This document shows, one piece after another, positions 54,101 through 62,401 of a stretch of DNA of 64,000 nt. A program made the translations under genes and the position numbers. The notes beneath the pieces were generated by a model. That model was not told the DNA's origin, searched no databases, and worked only from the letters and a program-made list of their open reading frames with translations. Position 1 is the stretch's first letter; every line of letters begins with the position of its first letter. This DNA is from Chloroflexota bacterium (GTDB lineage: Bacteria > Chloroflexota > Anaerolineae > Promineifilales > Promineifilaceae): the NCBI GenBank assembly GCA_017993775.1, contig JAGOMA010000009.1, positions 62,001 through 126,000 of the forward strand. The letters run 5' to 3'.

Positions 54101-55165
54101 ATCTGACCAGATCACCTCGCCGGTTTGAATATCTAACTCATAATAGCCAAAATGGGCAATCGCTTCGGCCTCTTTCAGCCGTCGCTCCTTGTACTGCGCC
54201 AACAACTCCGCCTGTTTACGTTCGGTGATATCTATGGTGAAACCGGCCAGATACTGAGCCTGACCTTCATTGATAATGGGGAATTTGGTCGTGGAATAAA
54301 ACCGTCCATTAAGTTCTTCCTCAATTTCGATTGGTTTCCCTTCTTGCAAGACCCGCAGATCATCGGCCACCATGCTTTTGGCCAGGTCTGAGGGAAAGAG
54401 GTCGTTCATTGTTTTGCCCAACAGCTCAGGAATCGGCCGGCCAAGCATCGCCTCATAATTCCGGCTCAGTCTGATGCTTCTGGTCTCTTTGTCCTTGAAG
54501 AACACATAAATAGGGCTGTACTCCATGAACTGGTTAAATATCTCTTCGCTTTCACGGAGAGCCTGTTCCGTTTGTTTTTGTCTGGTGATATTGCTGATGA
54601 CAAGATGGCAAACTGGCGCGCTGTCGGTCTTAGGCTGGCTTAATACCCCTTCGAACTGCACCCAAAGGGAACGGCCGTTCCCCTGTAACAATCGCAATTC
54701 ACAAGAGTGCGCCGCGCCCGTGCTAAACAACTGCTGGCAATATCGGGCGAAATTATCCTGGTCGTCGGGCAAGATATAGCGATCTATCGGCTGGTTTACC
54801 AGAGCTTCTTTTGCCTCCCCCACAAAGCCCGCCAACGTCCGATTGGCCGCCACAATCCTTCTACTTTCGTCGAGTGTTCCATGACCAACCGGCGCCAGAT
54901 CGTAAAGGTCTGCATACTGCGCCTGCGCCGCTTTTAATGCCGCCTGCGCCTGACGAAGGTCTTCGTTTTTTGTTTCCAACTCTATCTGGCAAGCCTGCAA
55001 TTGGGCGAATACTTCATTCGCGGCTTCAGGTGGCAACATCTCCGGCGAATCAGGCGCTTGCTCGGCCCGTATTGCCGGCTGGGGCTGCAACATGTCATCA
55101 GGATTTGAATCTCTTTCATTCATGATTTTGCTCGGTATAGATTCTGTCTTCATCCCACGGTTCAT
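51197..55165 (-). CDS. Hybrid sensor histidine kinase with five PAS, one GAF and a C-terminal receiver
   Basis: A 1322-residue cytoplasmic hybrid kinase with no membrane helix. Order: N-terminal coiled region, four PAS units (about 85-600), GAF (about 610-800), a fifth PAS (about 805-930), HisKA ([19 protein letters not shown]), HATPase_c ([48 protein letters not shown]). A receiver domain follows with acidic pair VEDN and phospho-acceptor Asp in [13 protein letters not shown], and Lys in WLLKPF. The HDFNN box places it with the HWE/HisKA-type hybrid kinases. The ATG at 55165 has an AGGAG site eight bases upstream. It lies about 250 bp before the six-PAS kinase on the same strand, so both may act in one signalling route. 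Confidence 0.92.
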   Translation of the reverse strand: [1322 protein letters not shown]

Positions 55166-55316
55166 CCGGCGTCTCCTGCATGTTGCAGATGGTGTGGTAG
55201 ATTGTTCCGCGTCACGCCTCTTCTCACCGGAGCAAATATCAATGGGTCCCAGGAATGCGTTTTGCTTCGGACTTGTTCATCGTTCAGTCAGTTTTCTAAA
55301 CTTTTTGTGATTCTAC

Positions 55317-55377
55317 AGACCCTGAGGGCTTGCTCTTGAGAGGTTAGACTCACTGGAACCCAATTCCTTAGGGTCTG
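55317..55377. repeat. GACCCTGAGGG hairpin repeat, copy 3
   Basis: Arms 55317-55328 and 55366-55377 pair over 12 bp with one mismatch. The internal TTGCTCTTGAGAGGTTAG matches copy 2 at 32275-32333 in the opposite orientation. It lies upstream of the hybrid kinase. Confidence 0.65.
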
Positions 55378-55794
55378 TTTCGATATGATTTATCAAGTAC
55401 TCAATAGTTGCACATGGCAATTTAGCCGCTATGGTGGTTAGATTGGCCAGCAAGGGCGTGACATGTGCGCACACGGCCGTCTCTCATCACCAAAAATGCC
55501 AACCTTGTTAACGAGCGCACGATCAAGAAGTAGCTCCCACGCACGACCTCATTATACACGAACTTGCCCTCCATCGATGCGCGCCCGTTTGGGTAATCCG
55601 GCGGCGCGCAAGCGATGGCTGGCGGGTTGGTCAGGTGATGGCTGAGGGGGAAACGGCCGTGTCCCCAATGTAACCACAGCGCATATGAACGTGAATGCGC
55701 ACAGAAAAGAATCCATGAAAATCCGTGTTCATCTGTGTCCCTTTCATCCCGGCAGCGGGTGAACCACGCAGGAAGTCTCCCATGAGATTCGGCT
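55378..55794. other. Intergenic stretch without a supported gene
   Basis: It holds two ACGGCCGT copies (about 55475 and 55653) and, at about 55710-55745, a tract of the AAATCCGTGTTCATCTG type also seen near 14.1 kb. The short open frames here lack start signals or any recognisable protein pattern. Confidence 0.4.
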
Positions 55795-56001
55795 GGTAAA
55801 CAACAGCCATTCTCAATTTGGACTTGGTATTTGCATGAACAAGCTCGTTTCTGCCCTATTTACGCTCAAATGTCATGCTGAACGAAGTGAAGCATCCCTA
55901 TGGCCTCGGATTTTCCAGGGGACTGGGATGCTTCAGCAGGCTCAGCACAGGCTCTCAGCAAGACATCTTTCTCGTCAAATTGAGAATGGCTGGGTAAACA
56001 A
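55795..56001. mobile_element. MITE-like element, copy 2, with 9-bp target duplication
   Basis: The 189-bp element at 55804-55992 is bounded by inverted repeats beginning CAGCCATTCTCAATTTG and flanked by the exact 9-bp direct repeat GGTAAACAA (55795-55803 and 55993-56001). It shares with copy 1 the termini, the internal TGTCATGCTGA segment and the GGGATGCTTC segment. The two copies carry different target duplications, so they are independent insertions. Confidence 0.88.
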
Positions 56002-56055
56002 ATCGGGTTTTGACGTTTCATGGGGAATAACATTGCCGGACTACCGGTAAACCAA

Positions 56056-56163
56056 GTGCTTTGTTACAAAAATCTTTTCAAGGTTTGTTCGTGAAATTTG
56101 TAGCCGCGGTAAAGATACCGCGGCTAAAAGGCGTAAATTTCAAAAACTTACCTTACAAAGCAC
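56056..56163. repeat. 108-bp nested palindromic (snap-back) element
   Basis: Three nested arm pairs: GTGCTTTGT (56056-56064) with 56155-56163; TGAAATTT (56092-56099) with 56135-56142; TAGCCGCGGTA (56101-56111) with 56116-56126, the last with a 4-nt loop. Intergenic, no coding signal. Confidence 0.6.
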
Positions 56164-56202
56164 CAAGTCACCATGCAAAAACCAGTTAGCGGTTTTTAGA
56201 TT

Positions 56203-56225
56203 GGACCAATCTTGGAGATTGGTTC
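56203..56225. repeat. GACCAATCT hairpin repeat, copy 2
   Basis: GGACCAATCT (56203-56212) pairs with 56216-56225 with one G-T wobble; loop of 3 nt. Same core as the copy at 51055-51076. It lies about 90 bp beyond the epimerase stop and could end that transcript. Confidence 0.5.
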
Positions 56226-56314
56226 AATCCGTGCTACTAAATTTTTTAAGCGATTACTAAACGAGCAATTGGTTGCTGGTTGTCTAAAAAACCTGTTTCA
56301 GCGGACCAACCCCA

Positions 56315-57316
56315 TCACTTGGCGTAACCGGCGCTGCGAAGCCAGGCGCAAGTCTCCGTAAAGGCAGTTTCCGCAGGCACCACAGGCTCATAACCAAAAT
56401 CCCGCTTCGCCTTGGCATGAGAGAAGAAAAAGTCAACGCATGTCGAAGCCACCGTGTAACGGGTAAGCCTAGGCCGGGATGGGCCAACCCCCCACTTCGC
56501 CAACCGTTCAGAAACAGCCGCCAAACCATACGCCAACCGAAAAGAAAGCCGCCGGGTGGTCGGGGGGAAACCGAGAGCAGCCAGGAAGGGGTCAAAAAAA
56601 GCGTAGAAATTAGACGGCGCATGATCGCCAATGAAATAACATTGCCCGGCAACCGGTGAGCTTTCAATAAGCGCTTCGGCCGCCAAAACGTGGGCCGCCG
56701 CCGCGTTTGCCACATACACATGCCCAAACCGCGCCGACCCATCGCCCAGGTGCAGCCACTGCCCCTCTTTCACGCTCTGTAGAATTTGGGGGAAACGCGT
56801 CGTATCGCCCGGGCCGTAAATGCCGGCCGTTCGCAAAGCGCAGGTCAACAGCCCTTGCTGGCCGTTCGCCGCCAATGTCTCCTGTTCCGCAACTCTTTTT
56901 GTCCAGCCGTAATCGTCCAGATGTTTGTCCGGATAGGGCAGCGATTCATCCTGGCCGGCGATAGGTGAGCCATCAAAAACAACGTCAATAGAACTGGTGT
57001 AAATCAATCGCTTCACACCCGCCCGATAACAGCCCTGGATGACGTTGCGGTTACCTTCCACGTTGATGTCTATCAGGCGTTGCCGGCTACGTGGTCCCCA
57101 ATCAATAAGCGCGGCGGTGTTGAACACCGTGTCGCAGCCGACGCAGGCCTGGGCAACCGCCTCGGCGTCCCGAACATCGCCCACGACGCTTTCCACCAGC
57201 GTGGTAGACGGCGTTTTCAGATCGAATATCCGCACCGACAGGCCGCGTTGATACAAAGCCTGAACAAGATGTCTGCCTAAAAAGCCATTACCGCCAATCA
57301 CTAATACTTTATTCAT
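56315..57316 (-). CDS. NAD(P)-dependent epimerase/dehydratase (extended SDR, 3-beta-HSD-like)
   Basis: A 333-residue extended short-chain dehydrogenase. The cofactor loop is VIGGNGFLGRHLV, the Asp/Asn-binding segments are FDLKTP and VVGDVRD, and the catalytic Tyr and Lys are in YGWTKRVAEQ, with Ser in IYTSSIDVVFDGS. The C-terminal part (HVYVANAAAAHVLAAEAL, YFIGDHAPSNFYAFF) matches the 3-beta-hydroxysteroid-dehydrogenase/NSDHL-like subfamily rather than UDP-glucose epimerases. The substrate is unknown; sterol-like, hopanoid-like or sugar-nucleotide substrates are possible. The ATG at 57316 lacks an obvious ribosome site. It is divergent from the DedA-like gene across a 263-bp gap. Confidence 0.88.
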   Translation of the reverse strand: MNKVLVIGGNGFLGRHLVQALYQRGLSVRIFDLKTPSTTLVESVVGDVRDAEAVAQACVGCDTVFNTAALIDWGPRSRQRLIDINVEGNRNVIQGCYRAGVKRLIYTSSIDVVFDGSPIAGQDESLPYPDKHLDDYGWTKRVAEQETLAANGQQGLLTCALRTAGIYGPGDTTRFPQILQSVKEGQWLHLGDGSARFGHVYVANAAAAHVLAAEALIESSPVAGQCYFIGDHAPSNFYAFFDPFLAALGFPPTTRRLSFRLAYGLAAVSERLAKWGVGPSRPRLTRYTVASTCVDFFFSHAKAKRDFGYEPVVPAETAFTETCAWLRSAGYAK

Positions 57317-57579
57317 ATCGGATCAATTGCCGCGCAGTGATCAAAAAAGCAAAATGAGTCTCGTGCGCCAAATAAATTTGAGGGATCTTCTCAAGTAACC
57401 CATTGGTTTACTCGGCCAATAAGTTTACCTAATGTCGGCAATTTCACGAAATTTAGTTTAACGTGGGGTGATTATGCCCACCCTCTCTCTTTACCCGTCC
57501 GCCGTTCAAAGGTAAGATTTTTTACTTCACCAACATCTTACATACCACACACGCACGTTGACCTGACCTAGGAGATTTG

Positions 57580-58308
57580 ATGCTTAATTCACAGACAACA
57601 CAATCATCCCCCACCCTTTTTTGGCAGCGCCATGGGGCGAAATTGGCGGCCTTGGTATTCTGGCTGATGGTGGTGGGCGGGTATTACTGGTATCTGCGGC
57701 AAAATGACCTGACTCTGGTGGACAGCCTGACGCGGTTGGCCGACTTGATGCTGAACAGCCTATATGGACCTTTATTGTATATTTTACTGTATGCGTTACG
57801 GCCGTTACTATTCTTTCCCGCCACCCTGCTCACTCTGCTCGGAGGCTTTTTATTTGGGCCGGTGGGCATCCTCTACACCATTGTCGGCAGCAACACCTCG
57901 GCCATGGTGGCTTTTGCGGTCGGCCGCTACTTTGGCCAGGGTATTCTGGAGAACAAGGAAAACGCCGGAACAATCCAACACTACACGCAGCGAATGCGCG
58001 AGAACAGCTTTGAAACCGTGCTCATCATGCGCCTCATTTTCCTGCCCTATGATCTGGTAAACTATGCTGCCGGCTTTCTGAAGATTAATTGGAAGGCGTT
58101 TTTGGCGGCCACGGCCATAGGCTCCGTGCCCGGCACCATTTCCATTGTTTTGCTTGGCGCTTCTTTTGGCACGTTGCCTGAACTGCTGGCCGGTGAGGTC
58201 AAATTAAACCCGGCCACCATCATCACTTCGGTCTTGCTTATTGTCGTGAGCATTGGCTTGTCGCGGTATATTAAAAAGCGAGAAGCGCGGGGTGACGCCG
58301 TTGATTGA
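57580..58308 (+). CDS. TVP38/TMEM64 (DedA-like) membrane protein
   Basis: A 242-residue inner-membrane protein with the SNARE-associated/VTT domain. The re-entrant signature is visible as FFPATLLTLLGGFLFGPVGILYTIVGSNTSAMVAFAVGRYFG, and the second as MRLIFLPYDLVNYAAGFLKINWKAFLAATAIGSVPGTISIVLLG. Family members are thought to move lipids or ions across the membrane. The ATG at 57580 follows AGGAGATTTG. It is followed after 95 bp by a mercuric-reductase-like flavoprotein, a frequent pairing for this family. Confidence 0.9.
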   Translation: MLNSQTTQSSPTLFWQRHGAKLAALVFWLMVVGGYYWYLRQNDLTLVDSLTRLADLMLNSLYGPLLYILLYALRPLLFFPATLLTLLGGFLFGPVGILYTIVGSNTSAMVAFAVGRYFGQGILENKENAGTIQHYTQRMRENSFETVLIMRLIFLPYDLVNYAAGFLKINWKAFLAATAIGSVPGTISIVLLGASFGTLPELLAGEVKLNPATIITSVLLIVVSIGLSRYIKKREARGDAVD

Positions 58309-58403
58309 TGCCCTCTGCACGGCCGTTCAAACCAAATAAACGCTCCCTTAAACGACTGCCCGACTCTCGTCTGGTTCCCTGTGTACTAATAAAAGGAATT
58401 TAC

Positions 58404-59918
58404 ATGGTATCTCCAATTAAAGTTGCTCCCTACGACCAGCACAATGACGTGCTGGTGGCCAATGCCCACCCCGCCGATTGGCTGAACCCTACCCCCGACG
58501 GCCGTTACAATCTCCTGGTCATTGGCGGTGGTTCGGCCGGCTTGGTGGCCGCCGTCGGCGCGGCCGGCGTGGGCGCAAAGGTCGCCCTGGTAGAAAAACA
58601 CCTGCTCGGCGGCGACTGCCTGAATGCTGGCTGCGTGCCCTCCAAATCCATTTTGCGCTCGGCCAAAGCCATCAGCGATATTCGCCGCGCCGCCGAACTG
58701 GGCATCACCATTGAAGGCAGCGTCACCGTCGATTTCCCGGCCGTCATGGAACGGATGCGCCGCATTCGCGCCGACGTCAGCTACCACGATTCGGCGCGGC
58801 GGTTCCGCGACCTGGGCATTGATCTGTATTTGGGCGATGGGCAATTTACCGGCAAGAACACGTTCGTCGTAGACGGCCGTACCATCACCTTCAGCAAAGC
58901 CGTCATTGCCACCGGCGCGCGCGCCGCCGTCATCCCCATCCCCGGACTGGCAGAAACGGGCTATATCACCAACGAAGGCATTTTTGAGTTGACCAAACGG
59001 CCCGACCGGCTGGCAATCATTGGCGCGGGGCCAATCGGCCTGGAAATGGCTCAGGCCTTTGCCCGTTTTGGCAGCCAGGTAACGGTGCTAGACATTTCGG
59101 CCACGATGGGCAGCCTACGTGACCCGGATGCCCTGGCTTTGCTGCGCGGCGCATTGCAAGCCGACGGCATCCAGCTCTTTTTAGAGAGCCAGACGCAAAA
59201 AATCGAGCGCGCTGACGCGGCAAAGGTGATTACCTTTATCCATCAGGGGCAAACAAAAACCTTGCCCGTAGACGAAATTTTGCTGGCGGCCGGACGCCGA
59301 CCCAACGTAGAAGGACTTGATCTGGAAGCCGCCGGAGTTGCATACAACAAAAAAGGCGTGGTGGTAAACGATCGGCTGCAAACGACCAATCCGGCCATTT
59401 ATGGCGCGGGCGACGTGGCCATTCCGGCGCAGTTCACGCACACGGCCGATGCCACCGCCCGCATTGTGCTGCAAAACGCCCTCTTTCTGGGGCGCAAAAA
59501 ATACAGCGACCTGATCATTCCCTGGACGATTTATACCGACCCGGAAATTGCCCATGTGGGCTTGTTTGCGGATGAAGCGGCAGCGCAGGGAACGGCCGTA
59601 GACACCTTCACCATCGCCATCCAAGACACCGACCGGGGACGCACCGACAGCGAAGATGGATTTGTTAAAATTTATGTCAAGCAAGGCAGCGATAAAATTC
59701 TGGGCGCAACCATCATCGCCCGGCACGCCGGGGAAATGATCAGCGAAATTACCACCGCCATGATGGCTGGAGCCGGGCTGAGTACCCTGGCCCAAACCAT
59801 CCACCCCTATCCCACCCAGGCCGAAGCGATCAAAAAAGCGGCCGACGCCTGGAATCGCACCCGCCTGACCCCGGCTGTAGCGAAATTGTTTGACAAATGG
59901 CTGAGCTGGCGCAGATGA
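58404..59918 (+). CDS. Mercuric-reductase-like FAD disulfide oxidoreductase
   Basis: A 504-residue pyridine-nucleotide disulfide oxidoreductase. The FAD motif VIGGGSAGLVAA starts near residue 39. The redox pair is Cys72 and Cys77 in GGDCLNAGCVPSK, the NAD(P) motif is IIGAGPIGLEMAQAFARFG, the second FAD motif is AIYGAGDVA, and the C-terminal active-site His-Glu is in HPYPTQAEAI. It lacks the N-terminal heavy-metal domain and the C-terminal Cys pair of true MerA, so mercury reduction is not supported. An AAGGAA site precedes ATG 58404. Its linkage with a TVP38 protein suggests a membrane-associated redox role of unknown substrate. Confidence 0.9.
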   Translation: MVSPIKVAPYDQHNDVLVANAHPADWLNPTPDGRYNLLVIGGGSAGLVAAVGAAGVGAKVALVEKHLLGGDCLNAGCVPSKSILRSAKAISDIRRAAELGITIEGSVTVDFPAVMERMRRIRADVSYHDSARRFRDLGIDLYLGDGQFTGKNTFVVDGRTITFSKAVIATGARAAVIPIPGLAETGYITNEGIFELTKRPDRLAIIGAGPIGLEMAQAFARFGSQVTVLDISATMGSLRDPDALALLRGALQADGIQLFLESQTQKIERADAAKVITFIHQGQTKTLPVDEILLAAGRRPNVEGLDLEAAGVAYNKKGVVVNDRLQTTNPAIYGAGDVAIPAQFTHTADATARIVLQNALFLGRKKYSDLIIPWTIYTDPEIAHVGLFADEAAAQGTAVDTFTIAIQDTDRGRTDSEDGFVKIYVKQGSDKILGATIIARHAGEMISEITTAMMAGAGLSTLAQTIHPYPTQAEAIKKAADAWNRTRLTPAVAKLFDKWLSWRR

Positions 59919-59980
59919 TGCGTGAGCAGAAATCGGCGAGTAAGCAAATCTCTAATCTCTAGCAATATCGGAGGAAACCA

Positions 59981-61381
59981 TTGAAACAATATAACCGTTC
60001 AGACCCCAAGGGTTTGGTCTCGAGAAATTCAACATGGCGCTCAGTCAAAACCCCTGGGGCCGCTAGAGCAAAACCCACCAACTGTATACCCACGAAAAAA
60101 TATCTTCTACTGCTGCTTGTGCTGCTGCTGGCCGCCTGCGGCTCCGGTAGAACGGCGGAAGAAACGGCCGTGAATCCCACCGCCGCGTCTTCTATTACCG
60201 AAACTGCGCCGGATGGCGCAGCCCCGCCGCCGGGCTACGAAGGCCAGACATGGGCCGATATTGTGGCCGAAGCCAACGGGCAAACCGTAAATTTTTATAT
60301 GTGGGGCGGCAGCGATTTGATTAACACCTGGGTGACAGGTTATGTGGCGACGGCCGTGCGCGACCAATACAACATCACGCTGAACATGGTCCCCATCAGC
60401 GACGCCACCGAGTACATCAACAAAGTGCTGGGCGAAAAAGAGGCCGGGCAGGACAGTGGCGGCGCAGTCGATCTGGTTTGGGTCAACGGCGAAAACTTCC
60501 GCACCATGCGCCAGGGCGATTTGCTGTACGGCCGTTGGTCGCAGTTTTTGCCCAGTTCGGCTTATGTCAATTGGAGCGATCCCAGCGTCGCCAACGATTT
60601 TGGTTATCCGGTAGAAGGGCACGAGGCTCCCTACGGCAAAGCACAGTTTGTGATGATTTATGACAGCGCCCGCGTGCCTGAACCGCCGCGCACCATTCCG
60701 GCGCTGGTTGAGTGGATCAAGGCCAATCCCGGCCAATTCACCTACCCCGCACCGCCCGACTTCACCGGCAGCGCTTTTGTGCGCCACATGTGCTACCAGG
60801 CGGCCGGCGGGTATGACACCCTATTGGGCGAATTTGATCAGGCAGTATTCGACGAAAAATCGGCGGCCTGCTGGCAATTGCTGAACGAGATCGAACCATT
60901 TTTATGGCGCGAGGGGCAAACGTACCCGGAAAGTCATACGCGCCAGCAAGATTTGTTCGCCAACAGCGAAGTGAGCTTCGACATGGCCTACAATCCGGCC
61001 GAAGCGAGCAGTTTGGTGGAAAACGGCCGTTACCCCACCACCACCCGCACCTTCGTTTTCGACAGCGGCACCATCGCCAACACCCACTACGTCGCCATCC
61101 CCTACAACTCGGATCACAAAGCGGCGGCGATGGTTGTGGCCAATTTCTTGCTCTCGCCGGAAGCACAACTGAGCAAGGCTCAACCGGAAAACTGGGGCGA
61201 TTTGCCCGTCTTAGACCCGGCGCTCTTGCCCGCCGAGATGCAGGCCCAATTTGCGGCCATCCCGCGCGGCGAGGCCACTCTCTCCACCGAAGAATTAGCC
61301 GCCCACCGGCTGCCAGAACTGCAAGCGGCCTGGCTGACAGCGTTTGAACAGAGCTGGGAAACGGCCGTTTTACAAAGATAA
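59981..61381 (+). CDS. YnjB-like ABC transporter substrate-binding lipoprotein with a repeat inserted in its signal peptide
   Basis: A 466-residue lipoprotein. It starts at a TTG with GGAGG six bases upstream, the only start with a good site in this frame. The hydrophobic core and lipobox (LLLAAC, Cys53) come unusually late because residues 7-37 are coded by the GACCCCAAGGGTTT hairpin repeat, in frame. The mature part matches the COG4134/YnjB family: WADIVAEANGQTVNFYMWGG, VDLVWVNGENF, APYGKAQFVMIYD, PPDFTGSAFVRHMCYQ, NTHYVAIPYNS. The ligand of this family is not firmly known (thiamine- or spermidine-like uptake has been proposed). It is followed by one permease gene 21 bp later. Confidence 0.88.
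   Translation: MKQYNRSDPKGLVSRNSTWRSVKTPGAARAKPTNCIPTKKYLLLLLVLLLAACGSGRTAEETAVNPTAASSITETAPDGAAPPPGYEGQTWADIVAEANGQTVNFYMWGGSDLINTWVTGYVATAVRDQYNITLNMVPISDATEYINKVLGEKEAGQDSGGAVDLVWVNGENFRTMRQGDLLYGRWSQFLPSSAYVNWSDPSVANDFGYPVEGHEAPYGKAQFVMIYDSARVPEPPRTIPALVEWIKANPGQFTYPAPPDFTGSAFVRHMCYQAAGGYDTLLGEFDQAVFDEKSAACWQLLNEIEPFLWREGQTYPESHTRQQDLFANSEVSFDMAYNPAEASSLVENGRYPTTTRTFVFDSGTIANTHYVAIPYNSDHKAAAMVVANFLLSPEAQLSKAQPENWGDLPVLDPALLPAEMQAQFAAIPRGEATLSTEELAAHRLPELQAAWLTAFEQSWETAVLQR
60002..60059. repeat. GACCCCAAGGGTTTG hairpin repeat, copy 4, inside a coding region
   Basis: Arms 60002-60015 and about 60046-60059 pair over about 12 of 14 bp. It lies 21 bp after the TTG start of the binding-protein gene and keeps the reading frame open. 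Sequence core as in the copies at 21420, 32275 and 55317. Confidence 0.65.
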
Positions 61382-61402
61382 CAACGAGACTCGGAGAGAA
61401 AA

Positions 61403-62350
61403 GTGGACTTTAAACAAGTGAAGGAACGGACGAGAAACCAGGAAGATAAGAGGTCTGCAAATCGGATAATCCGAAGCCCTTCTCCCCTTCTCTCGCTCTC
61501 CCGTTCTCCTTTTCTTCTCCTGGCTCCGGCTCTAGCCGTGATTGTGCTGCTGTTTGGCGGCGGGTTGGCGCTGGCTTTGCTGCAAAGTGTGGGCTATGTG
61601 CCGGGCATTGGCCGCACCGAGTTCAGCCTGGCGGCTTACCATCACGTGTTCAGCGACCCGTCTTTCGGCCGTTCGCTGCTGTTGACGCTGTGGATTGCAG
61701 GGGTGAGTACGGCCGTTTCCACACTTCTCGCCCTCATTGCCGCCCTCACCCTGCGCCGCGCCTTTCGCGGCCGACGCATCGCGGCCTTCATCTTTCAATC
61801 CAATCTGCCAATACCCCACCTGGTAGGCGCAATTGGCATACTTTTCCTCTTCTCTCAGAGCGGCTTTCTGGCGCGACTTGGGCATCTGGCCGGATTGATT
61901 CAGGCTCCGGCCGACTTTCCGGCGCTGGTGTTTGATCCTTACGCGCTGGGCATCATCCTGGAATACGTCTGGAAAAGCAGCGTCTTTATGGGCATTATTC
62001 TGCTGGCCGCGCTGCAATCCATCGGCGAAGAGTACGAAGACGTGGCGCGGACTCTGGGGGCCAATCGCTGGCAGCGATTTCGGTATGTGACCCTACCGCT
62101 CATTCGCTCCGGCATTCTGTCGGCGTCCATTTTGGTGTTTGCCTTCACCTTTGGCGCGTTTGAAGTGCCGCTGCTGCTTGGCGCGCGCTACCCTTCGGCG
62201 CTGCCGGTGCTGGCTTATCGGCTGTACACCGACGTGGATTTGAATGCGCGGCCGGAAGCCATGGCTCTAAGCGTGGTCATCGCGGCCATCATCACTGGCT
62301 TAATTTTGCTTTACATGTGGCTGACAAGAAAATCGGGGGAGAGGAGGTAG
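61403..62350 (+). CDS. ABC transporter permease, YnjC/ThiP-like single module
   Basis: A 315-residue permease with six membrane helices starting near residue 37. The EAA loop is clear (EEYEDVARTLGANRWQRFRYVTLPLIRSGI). Members of this family in Enterobacteria are often double-length fused permeases of over 500 residues; here only one module is present, so a second permease and the ATPase should lie elsewhere, perhaps beyond the window. The start is a GTG at 61403 with GGAGAG upstream. The first 35 residues are charged and Ser/Pro-rich, coded partly by a pyrimidine-rich tract that looks like added sequence. Confidence 0.87.
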   Translation: MDFKQVKERTRNQEDKRSANRIIRSPSPLLSLSRSPFLLLAPALAVIVLLFGGGLALALLQSVGYVPGIGRTEFSLAAYHHVFSDPSFGRSLLLTLWIAGVSTAVSTLLALIAALTLRRAFRGRRIAAFIFQSNLPIPHLVGAIGILFLFSQSGFLARLGHLAGLIQAPADFPALVFDPYALGIILEYVWKSSVFMGIILLAALQSIGEEYEDVARTLGANRWQRFRYVTLPLIRSGILSASILVFAFTFGAFEVPLLLGARYPSALPVLAYRLYTDVDLNARPEAMALSVVIAAIITGLILLYMWLTRKSGERR

Positions 62351-62401
62351 GGAGCAATCGGTCTCCCCACCTCCCGGTCTCCGGGTCTCTTTTAAAAGGG
62401 T

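Noticed and set aside
58404..59918. Mercury resistance (MerA)
   Set aside because: The redox Cys pair is present, but the heavy-metal domain, the C-terminal Cys pair and mer neighbours are missing.
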